The notes beneath the pieces were generated by a model, which worked only from the letters and a program-made list of their open reading frames with translations, was not told where the DNA came from and made no database searches. A DNA stretch of 64,000 nucleotides from Apodospora peruviana (lineage: Eukaryota; Ascomycota; Sordariomycetes; Sordariales; Lasiosphaeriaceae): positions 2,408,501-2,472,500 of the forward strand of contig JAUEDM010000007.1 in the NCBI GenBank assembly GCA_033439685.1, in the 5' to 3' direction. The position numbers were made by a program, and so were the translations under genes. Of this stretch, positions 32,788 through 42,878 are shown in pieces (positions within the stretch are counted from its first letter, which is position 1; each line of letters begins with the position of its first letter).

Positions 32788-33707
32788 ATGTCTCTCTCCA
32801 CGTCGCCATCAGCGCCGACAACGGCACCGCTGCTATCATTTACAACGCCATTTACATTCCCGTCCGGTACATGTACTGAGCTTTTCACCACGACCCTCAT
32901 CACGTCCAGTTTCTGGTTTAACGAATATTCAACCACAACGCTGGAGGTAACCGTTTCGGATACCGCAGATAAGCGCTTCGCCGGATGCCAGCCCCGAGGA
33001 TGGGAGAACATCATCCCCGCGAGTAGTCGCTTCTCATTCGTTCCGGCCGTATGTCCAAGTGGCTGGACTATGTATGGGATCACAGGATCTCCGACATTCG
33101 GCCTCCACCCCCCCGTGTCGACGGCATATTGCTGTGATCGGTAAGTAGGTACCTATGCAGCCTTGATCAAGAGTCTCTCGTCAACACTACCTCGCTGATG
33201 CTTGGTCCCCGGGACCTGGTTTCTTGTTATTACAGTGATTATTATCTTGGCTGGCCGTTTATCAATGATCCATCCATCTCTGGGATCCTAAGACCGGCGT
33301 GCTTCAAAGAAATCAGCCGCAGCACCGAATTCTCCCCAACGATGACGAGTGCCCCGCCGTTGTCCGCAACGTCAAGAGAAATATATTTCGCCGACGGCAT
33401 GCAAGTCCATAACGCCTGGCACATCTCGTGGCAAAAATCAGACACATCAACATTATCACCACGTCCGCCTGACCTCGACTGCACGTTTACCATGGATTAT
33501 TGGGTCCCAGGCGAGCCGACAAACCCTCCAAACACCAGCAACTGCCAGGCAGATTCGTACAACAGCGGCGTCAAGTGGCCGGCCCCGTCCTGGTGGTTCC
33601 TTATCATTGGGCTGCCGCTCATCCTCATCGCCATTACCGTTTTGCTTTGCTGTTTTTTCTATCGACGACACAAGAAGCGGCGGCTGGCCAACGGGCAAAC
33701 ATACTAG
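32788..33707 (+). CDS. Single-pass membrane protein with Cys-rich ectodomain (fungal, unknown function)
   Basis: Two exons, 32788-33140 and 33236-33707, with a 95-nt intron; 274 aa. The N-terminal half is Thr/Ser-rich with spaced cysteines ('CTELFTTTLITSSF', 'CQPRGWE', 'AVCPSGWTMY', 'AYCCDRDYY'). The middle carries the block 'GMQVHNAWHISWQKSDTSTLSP'. A transmembrane helix ('WWFLIIGLPLILIAITVLLCCFF') is followed by a short basic tail 'YRRHKKRRLANGQ', predicting a type I-like topology with most of the protein outside the cell. There is no cleavable signal peptide by eye, so the helix may also serve for targeting. The same architecture is common but functionally unassigned in filamentous ascomycetes. 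A decayed paralogue lies at 47087-48033 in this window. Confidence 0.75.
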
Positions 33708-33800
33708 TTCTACTCTGTATATTAAGGACCTCTTTCCCGTACAATCCCTATCATCTGGCACTACTACACTCCGTCCAAAACCTTGAATACATACATTTCC

Positions 33801-34126
33801 ATGTCTGCCAAACGTTTGAACTATGTAGGTCGAAAGCTGTACCAAGAGATAAGGCCAATTGGCCCAATCAACCTTCTCTTAGGCGAGAGGCGCGATCAGA
33901 CTGTGCTGTTTAGGTTCAGCACCTTGCCTTGGCCGAAGAGAACTTTCCCTCCACAACTGCACCCAGCCGTAGACCCGCCTGGAAACTCATTGAGACCATC
34001 ATCCTACACGGGAGCTCCTTCTCCAGATCAGCCGTCCATGATATGCTGCATCGCGGGACAACGATCCCGGATTGGTTCAGCAGAAAGAGGTGGGCGTACA
34101 GATGCAGCCAGCTCAATTTGGGATAG
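33801..34126 (+). pseudogene. Possible frameshifted gene remnant
   Basis: Two protein-like halves in different frames: 'MSAKRLNYVGRKLYQEIRPIG' continuing to 'VLFRFST' (33801 to about 33923), then 'LAEENFPSTTAPSRRPAWKLI' to 'TTIPDWFSRKR' (33929-34126). A one-base shift near 33925 separates them. The family was not recognised; this may be chance. Confidence 0.3.
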
Positions 34127-34810
34127 GGGCATAATGGTCTGCAGCCACTGTCAGCTTTCATGGAAGCGCCTCCAAGGCGGTCTCGAACCAGCCTCCGCAT
34201 GCGGCATACTTACTCATCTGTGACACGTTTCCTTGTGTCTGCAAACCCTGAAGCCTCCTCATCCTTAAATAGAAAGTATTTGTTGCCCTGCAGAGTTTAA
34301 GAGCATCTGGCTTTTGATTTTGGCTGCTAGTGGGTTGCTGCTGTATCACCCACCAGTAACGAGCATGCCGAGGTTCTGGGCCAGTCTGTTCAGCACCACC
34401 ACGTGGAATGTGGCTTGCATCGCAGCAGCTGAGAAGCGACGCAGTCCGAGTCGAACGAGAAATTATCGGGGACCACCCAAGTTATTGGAGCATCAAGAGC
34501 GTCTCATGCAGGCTCATGAGGAAGCGTGGTCTAGACCTTCTCCCATCCTTAGGAGATGGATAAGGTAGTTGTCTTAGCATCATGGCTTCCGATAAAACCC
34601 TGATGTTATCTCCTTGCACAGGTGGCGAGACCTGATTTATATAAGTACCGGTTGTCCTGGCCGCCGGTTGTTGATGAGAGGAGACCTTGACGGACACTGC
34701 CCCCTCCTAAAAAATCCCACGAATATACGACTGCTTCTGGTGCGAAGTAGTACATCTCACTTGTCACAACACTGCAAAACACCGCTAACGTCTCCTTGCT
34801 CGACGTAACA
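34127..34810. other. Upstream region of the tyrosinase gene
   Basis: 684 bp with only short unsupported ORFs. The final part is presumably the tyrosinase promoter and leader. No clear TATA was seen close to the ATG. Confidence 0.5.
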
Positions 34811-36809
34811 ATGGTCTTTACCTTACCGGAGGAGCCTGTGGTCGTCACCGGCATCAAGGGTGCGTCTTTCCCCGGGTCTCTTAGCGGACATGCGTGGAAC
34901 ATCTATTAACTGACCTCTTCTAGGCCCTGTGACCCAGCGTCTGGAAATTCGGGACTTGATGCGAAACAAGCCAATGTGGTATCTCTTCCTCAAGGGCCTG
35001 CAGTCGTTCCAGAAGGAGGATGCCAAGCTTCTTCGCTCCTACTACGCCATTTCCGGGATTCACGGTCGCCCGTACACTCCTTACAACGAGGTAGTAGGTC
35101 GTGAGCTCCGGGAGGACGAGATCGGCAACGTTGGGGGCTACTGTGCCCACACCTCGATCGTCTTCGCGACGTGGCACCGTCCATTCCTTGCCCTGTTTGA
35201 GCAAGAGCTGTACCAGCACGTTCTGAAGGAAGCAGCCAAACTCAATGATCCCACCGGAGTGTACCAAGAAGCTGCCAAGGCAGTTCGTCTGCCGTACTGG
35301 GATTGGGCGCTTCCCAAGTCCCAGCAGCCCGAGTTCTGGCCCAAGGTATTCGATGCTCCGACCATCAAGGTCGATGGCTTTCCAACCGTCGACCCCAATC
35401 CTCTGGCCACGTTTAGTCGCAAATCCCTCAGCATCAATCCGGGAGAAGAATGGGCCTTCAGTCGTGATCGAACCACAAGGCAACTTGACCTTGGAACCAA
35501 GCTCGGACAGGCTGTCAACGCGCGAAACACATCGGTCAGCAAGCTGATGTTCACCGACACCGATTGGCTCACCTTCTCCAATAACGGCTACGTGAAGTCT
35601 CAGGATCCCAGCCAATTCTTCAGCATCGAGGAAGTGCACGACAAAATTCACGGCGAGATTGGCGGGACCATGGGTTCCATCACAACCTCGGCTTTTGATC
35701 CTGTCTTTTGGTTGCACCACTGCAACATCGACCGCCTGACGGCCCTTCGCCAGGCCATCAGACCCCACGCCTACATCGACGAGAAGGGTCAGGATGTGGG
35801 ACGCAACGGCACCAACTTTGTCTCGCAGAGGGGTGATGTCCAGAACAATAAGACGCCCCTGAAGCCATTCTGGAGAACTTCGCCAACGGCCGCTGACGCA
35901 GCGAGCACAGCCAAGTACGACGCCGTCTTTTGGAACTCGCAGCAGGTTGAGAACACCCAAGTCTTTGGCTACACCTATCCCGAGACCTTTGACCGCTCCA
36001 AGGTCCGCGACGTGGACAAGTTCGCAGTCATCGTGGCAAGCCGCGCGAGAGACTTGTACAACGCAGACCTGAGACCTCGTTCTACTCCGGGTGTGTTTGC
36101 TCGGAGGGCTCCCGCCCAGGTTTCCCTCGCTGCGCAGAAACCACTGATCGTCGAAAAGATCCCGGCAGAGGTCACCGTCGCCGAAGTCGCACCCGACTCG
36201 ACGACTCCGCAAGTGGAAGCCCTGGAGATCACCCTCTCTGAGATGCAGCCCACCGAGGCCGTACCACCCCGAGATCCGTCCGACCTCATCGAGGACAACA
36301 ACACTTACACGGACTGGTCAGTCAACATCCGCGCGACCAAGCACATCCTCGGCAAGCCCTACCAGGTTATCGTCTTCGACGGCCCCTTCAACCCGGACCC
36401 AGCCCGCTGGACCTCGGAGTACAACAAGGTCGATACCGTCGCCGTCCTCGGCCAGGGCGGCGACACAGCCTGCGCCAAGTGCCGCGAGGACCAAGCGCAC
36501 GACCAGTCCGTGGCGGGCGAGGTCTCGCTGACGAGTGCCTTGATCCAGGATTACATGGAGGGACAGCTGGCGAGTCTCAAGCCCGAAGATGTGGTCCCGT
36601 TCCTGACGGATAACTTGCACTGGCGCGTCTTGGTCGATGGGGTGACGGATGTACCGCGTGAGCAGGTTCCTGGGCTGGTCGTGTGTGTTTCGTCCACGAC
36701 TGTCAGTTTCGATGAGCATGGGATCCCGAGGTACTCGACTGAGCATACGCTGCATCCGGGGATTACGGATGGGCGGCCGGCTGGTCTTAATGCCGGGGAG
36801 GAACCTTAG
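34811..36809 (+). CDS. Tyrosinase (type-3 copper polyphenol oxidase)
   Basis: Oxidises monophenols and diphenols to quinones, used in melanin formation and defence. Two exons, 34811-34859 and 34924-36809, with a 64-nt intron; 644 aa, typical for fungal tyrosinases. CuA ligands lie in 'ISGIHGRPY', 'GGYCAHTSIVF' and 'FATWHRPFLALFEQ'; the Cys just before the second His suits the usual Cys-His thioether. CuB ligands lie in 'EEVHDKIHGEIGG' and 'DPVFWLHHCNIDR'. The core ends near 'FGYTYPETF', and a C-terminal lid domain follows with 'CAKCRED'. That domain is normally cleaved to activate the enzyme. There is no signal peptide, as in most fungal cytosolic tyrosinases. It is convergent with the NLR gene downstream, with stops only 132 bp apart. 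Confidence 0.95.
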
Positions 36810-36941
36810 GGGATTTGTGCGGTAACGACCACCTCTATATTCAGCGGCACACAACTAGTGTTCTCTTGATGATTTCACATATGTAATGCGAAATACCATC
36901 AACACTACTAGATAGTAGATAGTACTGGTAGCAGAGTCCAA

Positions 36942-39900
36942 TCACGGCCGAGAAACCTTATTTTCAGATCTCCTGCGAGCCTCGTCATGTTCTACCCACG
37001 GGGTTTCCCATACCCCCTTCTCCGCTGTCTCGCCAGCCGCAGTAACACCAAGCGCCGAACTCCGGACGGCCCGTTTTCTGCTAGCTGTCGCGTGGTCCTT
37101 AAGATTTATTCGGATCATCTGTTTGCTCTTCTGAAATTCTCTGGCGTGGCTGATGGCGTTTTCGATCATGACCGCCCTCTCGGCGATCTTGTCCCTCATC
37201 TTGCCAGTACTAGTACTGCTGGTCCTGATCCATATCTCCCCCAGCAGCCGCAGCAGTATGCAGTCAGGCGTGAAGAGCTCCACGTCGGGCCGCACGCCGA
37301 TGTGCTTGCTCCACCACGAGTTGTTGTTGTGAATCTTTATCCTGCTGCCCAGGTCCGCCCAGCCCTTAAGCGCGCGGAAAATGAGATCCAGGAAGGAGAG
37401 AATCATTCGTGTGTCGGAAAAGTCAAAGACATCGCCATTTGTAGCAACCTCTGCTCTGCTGCGCACGGAGGTGGAAGAGGCGCAAACGAAATGGGCGTAC
37501 ACCAGGAGGAAGCGCCAGGGTGATCGTCTGGTCTCGGCCTCGAAGGATGATAGGGGAGCGAGTGGCCAGCGCTGGTTCCAGAGCTTGGCAAGGTTCGAGT
37601 CGTCATCGGCAGGGAGCGGCGACGACGGCAACTTCTGCAGCATGCCGTCGGTTATCGACTCGGCAATCTGTTGGCGGAGGCGTCCGTTTGGTTCCTCAAC
37701 GTAGTGGATGAGGAGCATCTCCAAATCAATCTCCAGCTCCGACGTCGACTTCTGTTCAGATCCGAGGCCTTTGGATCTGTTGGACTCGGGCCAAAATCGG
37801 TTGATTTTGAATTTTGGGACGGACAGGGCGAGGTGGAAGCCGAAGGTGCGCGGGTAGGATAGGTTGAAGCGGGTGATGCCACGGGAGATCGACTTTGAGA
37901 GCGCCTCGGCGCGGTCGGCGACAGTTGCGAACGAGGAGGTGTCGAGAGAGTGGTAGTCCAGCAGGGCTTTCCGGAAGGCAGGGAGGTAGACGGCGTGGAA
38001 CTTCTGTTTTCCCTCGTCGGACATGGCTTTTTCATATGACACGAACCTCGAGATCTGTTCACACAGGTATAGATCAGGGTTCGCGAAGCCAATGCTGACA
38101 TTGAGGCCCTGGGTTGGAGGTGAGGGTATGGATGTGCCCTTTGTTTCGTCGTCTCCGCCGGTAGGTGTGACACATTTGTCCTCGGTCGGCACCTCGGATT
38201 GGCATGCTGCCAACAGCGAAGACATGAGCGCCATCTCAGCGTTGAATCGCGTGTTGGCGGTGAGTGACAGCAGCTTATTCCAGTTGTCGGCGAGATGAAG
38301 AAACTCGACAACAGTGCGGTGGAGAAAACCGACGATCGGGTATGGCAGGTCCTGTACCTCCAACAGACCACAGCAGCGACTGCGCAGTCGGCCTTCGATT
38401 GTCCTATATCGGCGAAGCACCGCATCTTGCTGGAGAGGGCGTGCTGGCACCTGGATAAACCGATCGTAGTCCTCGTCCTCGGCAAACGAGAGCTGGAGAG
38501 GTGTCATGGCGACGCGTGGACTGAATTCCAGGTTCACCACCGCCAGCTGGAGATACTTGGAGCCGGTAATCCGATGTTGCAGACTCATAGACCCGAGCAT
38601 CCTGTCGTACAGCTCCTCGAGATCTTGGGGGAGGTTGTCAATCTCTTCGTACAGCTCCGCCACTGAGTCGTAGTTCTGAAGGCGACGGATGAGTATTCGG
38701 ACGACGAGGACCACCCAGAGGAACACGCCGGTTGCTCGTTCCCCGATCAAACTTATCAAATCGCTGGTTATTCCCGGCTCTTCCTCTTCCATACCCTGCA
38801 GTATCGTGTTGGTCGAGAGATGGTCCCGGGCATATTTCTGGATGTCTTTCCTGGTGAGATCCTGCAGCCGGAGTTGTGGGCACGTCGAGAAGCGCTCGAC
38901 ACAGGCCGGAATCGGGCGACTAGAAATCAGGAACTTAAGAGATGGAGACCGTGACCCCATCAACAGGTCGCAGATTTCGTTGTGGTCTCCCGTATACTCG
39001 TCGATGCCGTCGATGACAAAAAAGATCTTGACCCCTGGTGGGACGTGGTCCCGCAGGCGTGCAAACCCAACCTTGAGCTCATCCTCAGAGATGTCCAACT
39101 GGCCACCGAGGCGGTTGTTGATGAGTTGCCGAGAGATGTCCGGGAAGATATAGAGCGCTAAGTCAGGTTGACTTTCCATCACGGCATAGAGAAGGCTCCG
39201 GATAAGCCCTTCGTAGGTCTTCTGGAGAGGTGTACCGGCATACCAGAAGTAGAAACTCCCAACGATGAGACGGCCCCGAGGCTCTGAGGAGGCCCAGTGG
39301 TGCAGACCGTTCATCAGCCTAGCATCGTGCGCAATGTAACGCATCAAGCACGACTTTCCAGACCCAGCTTTTCCCGAAACCCAGTAGCAGCCCGACCCAG
39401 TTCTCAACCAGTCTACTAGGCTATCCCAAGGTCCATGTCTGTCGAGCTCCCAGATCCACTCGAACGTGTCTCGGTGCGCCTTGGTGATGGTATCCTGGCG
39501 CTGTCTTATGCTACGAAAATGGACTGCGTCACGGATCGTCTTGGACCAGTCTTCGGTCGACTCACTGGCATGGAAGTCCGCACCGACAGAACCACCGGCG
39601 ATTGAGCTCGTGAATGTCGTTGAGCGGCTCTGGTTCTGCCCCGATGAAGTACTATCGTACCTAATTCCGTCTTTCCCCAGCACAACTGTCTCCAGTCCAT
39701 GGCGGGTCTTGAGGATGGCCCCAATCATGGAAGTGCCGGCGTTGACGACGTTGACATTCTGTAGCGCGAGGGCTTCGACGATCTCCTGGTTTGATCTCTG
39801 AATATCATCCAGCGTCGCCGACTGGCTGCGTTGGTGAGCATTCAGGACCATAAGGAGCCGCAGCGTCAGCTGGCTGCGGTACTCGGAAACCCGCTTCACG

Positions 39901-40286
39901 AGGTCCTCGGTCTTGTCGTGTTCCACGATACTCTTGAACGCCACTTTCATACTGCCAGCCCACTTTTTTTTGCCCTTATTAGCGGCCGCGGCGTCAACCA
40001 AGGTCCGAAGGTGCCCAAGGATCTCGCCCGAGACCTCGCGGCTTTGTTTCGCGATGTCCAGCAGCCCCTGCTCCTCCGCTGTCAAAGTCTGTTTCTCAAG
40101 CGGCTTATAGAAATCCAAGAGAACCACGTTGATCTTTTGAAAGTCCTCTTGAACATTGGATACGTGTTTATTTGCCGCCGTGGAGCCGCGTGCGGCGACC
40201 TCCTTCGTCTCTCTGCACAGCTTCATTCCGAAGTCGAGGAGCTGAGCAACCGAGCTAGCAAGACTGAGCGCAGCCAAGGGTTCCAT
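36942..40286 (-). CDS. NACHT STAND protein (fungal NLR-like), intact
   Basis: Single exon, 1114 aa from the ATG at 40286 ('MEPLAALSLASSVAQLLDFG'). An ATG 15 codons upstream is less likely, because this family normally begins at the hydrophobic helix. Residues 1 to about 200 form a helical N-terminal domain of the SesA/NACHT-associated type. The NACHT NTPase follows: Walker A 'WVSGKAGSGKSCLMRYIAHD' (about residue 300), Walker B 'KIFFVIDGIDEYTG' (about 424), 'KFLISSRP' and 'LPQDLEELYDRM'. The C-terminal about 400 residues show no WD40, TPR or ankyrin repeats, so the sensor part is of unknown type. Such proteins work in the cytosol as nonself or damage receptors. A 15-bp minisatellite lies in its leader. 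Confidence 0.88.
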   Translation of the reverse strand: MEPLAALSLASSVAQLLDFGMKLCRETKEVAARGSTAANKHVSNVQEDFQKINVVLLDFYKPLEKQTLTAEEQGLLDIAKQSREVSGEILGHLRTLVDAAAANKGKKKWAGSMKVAFKSIVEHDKTEDLVKRVSEYRSQLTLRLLMVLNAHQRSQSATLDDIQRSNQEIVEALALQNVNVVNAGTSMIGAILKTRHGLETVVLGKDGIRYDSTSSGQNQSRSTTFTSSIAGGSVGADFHASESTEDWSKTIRDAVHFRSIRQRQDTITKAHRDTFEWIWELDRHGPWDSLVDWLRTGSGCYWVSGKAGSGKSCLMRYIAHDARLMNGLHHWASSEPRGRLIVGSFYFWYAGTPLQKTYEGLIRSLLYAVMESQPDLALYIFPDISRQLINNRLGGQLDISEDELKVGFARLRDHVPPGVKIFFVIDGIDEYTGDHNEICDLLMGSRSPSLKFLISSRPIPACVERFSTCPQLRLQDLTRKDIQKYARDHLSTNTILQGMEEEEPGITSDLISLIGERATGVFLWVVLVVRILIRRLQNYDSVAELYEEIDNLPQDLEELYDRMLGSMSLQHRITGSKYLQLAVVNLEFSPRVAMTPLQLSFAEDEDYDRFIQVPARPLQQDAVLRRYRTIEGRLRSRCCGLLEVQDLPYPIVGFLHRTVVEFLHLADNWNKLLSLTANTRFNAEMALMSSLLAACQSEVPTEDKCVTPTGGDDETKGTSIPSPPTQGLNVSIGFANPDLYLCEQISRFVSYEKAMSDEGKQKFHAVYLPAFRKALLDYHSLDTSSFATVADRAEALSKSISRGITRFNLSYPRTFGFHLALSVPKFKINRFWPESNRSKGLGSEQKSTSELEIDLEMLLIHYVEEPNGRLRQQIAESITDGMLQKLPSSPLPADDDSNLAKLWNQRWPLAPLSSFEAETRRSPWRFLLVYAHFVCASSTSVRSRAEVATNGDVFDFSDTRMILSFLDLIFRALKGWADLGSRIKIHNNNSWWSKHIGVRPDVELFTPDCILLRLLGEIWIRTSSTSTGKMRDKIAERAVMIENAISHAREFQKSKQMIRINLKDHATASRKRAVRSSALGVTAAGETAEKGVWETPWVEHDEARRRSENKVSRP

Positions 40287-41114
40287 GATGGCAATGGATG
40301 GAAATGCAAAGGAGGGGATGTTTGAAAACACGATGAATCAACTTCATCGGAGGGTGCAGTGAAGTGGTGTGCGGTGAAGTGGTGTGCGGTGAAGTGGCGT
40401 GCGGTGGGTGATTAAAGACGGCTTCGCATTGAGCTTCTTTAGCGGTGAAGAGAGAGAGAAATGATGAATCCAATTGACAACAGGGGTGAACACGTTCCAC
40501 CCCCGAAATGCCTCGCGATCTGCCAAGAGACTAGAGCCTCATTCTCCGCAGTTGGGGTTCCGCCCAATACTCGCTCAAGAACCTCTCTAGCGCAGCTCAC
40601 GATCCCGGCATAGACCTGTTATTGGACGACAGAACCATGCACGTCTTCTGGACGACCTACAGAAGGTCGGCATCACTATCCTGCATATGCACCCAGCCCC
40701 AATAGTATATATAGCGTTGCCAGATGCGAAAGGTAGCGAGGTACCTTATGTAATTCAAGCTTTGGACGAAATGTCGCAATACCAGATAATAAGGGGTTGT
40801 ACAGGAAATTAAATTTTCATTATGTACTATGTACCAAAAGCTTGATATCAACAACGTACAAGATATCATGAAATAATTATGTGTGGCCGGCCTAGAATTA
40901 AACCCCAAAAGCGACAAGGGTAAGTGAGTCACCTATGACTCCCGCTGAGGACTGGACTCGACACAGCCACTCATCAACACTGTAGCACAGCGAACACGGA
41001 GTCCGAGCATTGTTGCACCAGTGTTGAAAATCTTTATAAAGTTGGGGCACCGCCTTCATGTTTCACCTCGAAGTGATTGAGCAGTTTCTATTAAGCTCTC
41101 AATGTGTTAAAACA
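40287..41114. other. Bidirectional upstream region (NLR and DBR1)
   Basis: 828 bp between divergent starts. It holds the 15-bp minisatellite (40356-40400) next to the NLR and otherwise AT-rich DNA. No tRNA or ORF is supported. Confidence 0.55.
40356..40405. repeat. 15-bp minisatellite in the NLR 5' region
   Basis: Three units of the form GCRGTGAAGTGGYGT at 40356-40370, 40371-40385 and 40386-40400, plus the start of a fourth. It lies 70-115 bp upstream of the NLR start codon, so probably in its leader or core promoter. Confidence 0.85.
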
Positions 41115-42660
41115 ATGTCGACTCTTCTCATCGCGGACCAGGAGCTCAAGGTTGCCGTCGTTGGCTGTGTAGGTTTACACAGCACTATTTGTTTGATATT
41201 CATCAAAAGCTCTCCTTACTAACCCCTTCCCATAGGGGCATGGCCAGCTGGACACGATATACTCAACCCTCGAGGTTGAATGCGCAGCAAAAGGCTGGGC
41301 GTTGTCCGACCTCGACTTTCTCATCATCTGCGGTGATTTTCAGGTGATTAGACACCCTCGCCCCTTACACCAGATATCATACGAACAAATATTCTAAACC
41401 GGATCGTTCAAGGCAATCCGCAACAACCTAGACCTAAACTGCATGTCCGTCCCGCGCAGATATCTCAAGCTAGGCGATTTCCACAAATACTACAGCCGCG
41501 CCTCCCTCGCCCCGGTTTTAACTCTTGTCATCGGCGGGAACCACGAAGCCTCCAACTACCTGTTCGAGCTCTACCACGGCGGCTGGCTCGCGCCCAACAT
41601 CTACTATCTCGGCGCCGCCGGCGTGGTCCGGTACGGGCCCTGGCGTATTGCCGGATTGTCGGGTATCTACCACGCGCCCGACTACCTCAAACCTCATGAC
41701 GAAAGGCTCCCCTATGATCGCGGCGATATCCGATCTGTCTACCACGTTCGTGAATACGACGTCCAACGGCTTCTGCACGTGAACAGCCCCGTAGACATTG
41801 CGGTGAGCCACGACTGGCCGGCCTGGGTTGAGCTCTTTGGCGACCATGGGGATCTCTTCTCCAAGAAACCGCATTTCCTAACCAGCGCGCTCGCCGATAG
41901 GCTCGGCAGTAAGCCCGCCACCCAGTTGTTGAGCCATCTGCGTCCGTCGTATTGGTTTTCCGGGCACATGCATGTCAGGTTTGCGGCCACGGTTGAGTTG
42001 CAAGCCGACGATTTGAGGGTCGAGGATGCTGCGCTTCGGTCGGAGGAAAATGTGCCCGAGAATCTGAGACCTGTTTTGTCTCGTTCGGCCAGTTCGAAGG
42101 CCGCGTCGAAGAAGGCTCTTCGTAATACAGGTACTGCCAGCAAAACGGAGTTCCTCGGCCTCGATAAAGTCGGATCGCCAACTTTCCAATGGCTAGACAT
42201 CAGGAGTCTTGCCCATCCACGTCTAGCTCACGTCGATAAAAACCTGCTACAGCGAGGCGTGGGAGGGAATTTTCATCTGTGTTACGATGAGGAATGGTTG
42301 GCCATCACGAGGGCATGCGTCCCAGCCCTGCGAGTTGCAGATCCCGAGGCTCTTGTCGTCGGCACCTTGGGAGCAAGAAACGATGCAAAGATGCCATCTG
42401 CCGCATCTGTGGACATGGAGATGGAATGGATCAAGCAGAACATTGTGGACAAAGGGCTGCTCCGGATTCCCATGAACTTCGTGCCACATGCACCGGTTCA
42501 CGATCCAACCGCGTCATACGACCCCTACCTACAGCCACTGGAATTCCCGAATCAGCAGACCGCCGAGTTTTGTGAGCTTTTGGAGATACCTAACAAGTTT
42601 GCTTTGGCTTGTGGTAGTAAAGTTGAAGACGATGGGATGGTGGAGTTCGCAGAGGATTAG
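41115..42660 (+). CDS. DBR1: RNA lariat debranching enzyme
   Basis: Hydrolyses the 2'-5' branch of excised intron lariats in the nucleus, a housekeeping step of intron turnover. Three exons, 41115-41168, 41236-41343 and 41413-42660; introns 67 and 69 nt; 469 aa. The metallophosphoesterase motifs are in order: 'VAVVGCGHGQLD', 'LIICGDFQAIRN', 'VIGGNHEASNYL', 'AVSHDW' and 'FSGHMHVRFAA'. 'APNIYYLGAAGVV' and 'GLSGIYHAPDY' are DBR1-specific. The first two exons are short and lost in simple ORF calls, which would start at an internal Met in 'MSVPRRYLKLG' and lack half the metal site. The C-terminal part ('FQWLDIRSLAHPRL') is the usual DBR1 CTD. It is convergent with the three-domain gene on the other strand. 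Confidence 0.97.
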
Positions 42661-42878
42661 CATAGCAGACTGGCAAAGAGTAAAACGGACAACGCGGGCA
42701 TTTTTGGTGCAAGTTTTGATTGGTTACACATGAAATATCCATCTGTTCTGTCTCTTGAATCTCTTGTGCTAGACCTTCAGAAAACATCATCGCCTACACC
42801 AGCGTTTTGTGCATCGACGCATCGTTCGTCCATCCTGGCCCAAAGGTCACAATCGGTCATCTTCCACAATGGATGACA

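Noticed and set aside
36942..40286. Zinc-finger, WD40 or ankyrin repeats in the intact NLR C terminus
   Set aside because: Looked for repeated motifs by eye and found none.
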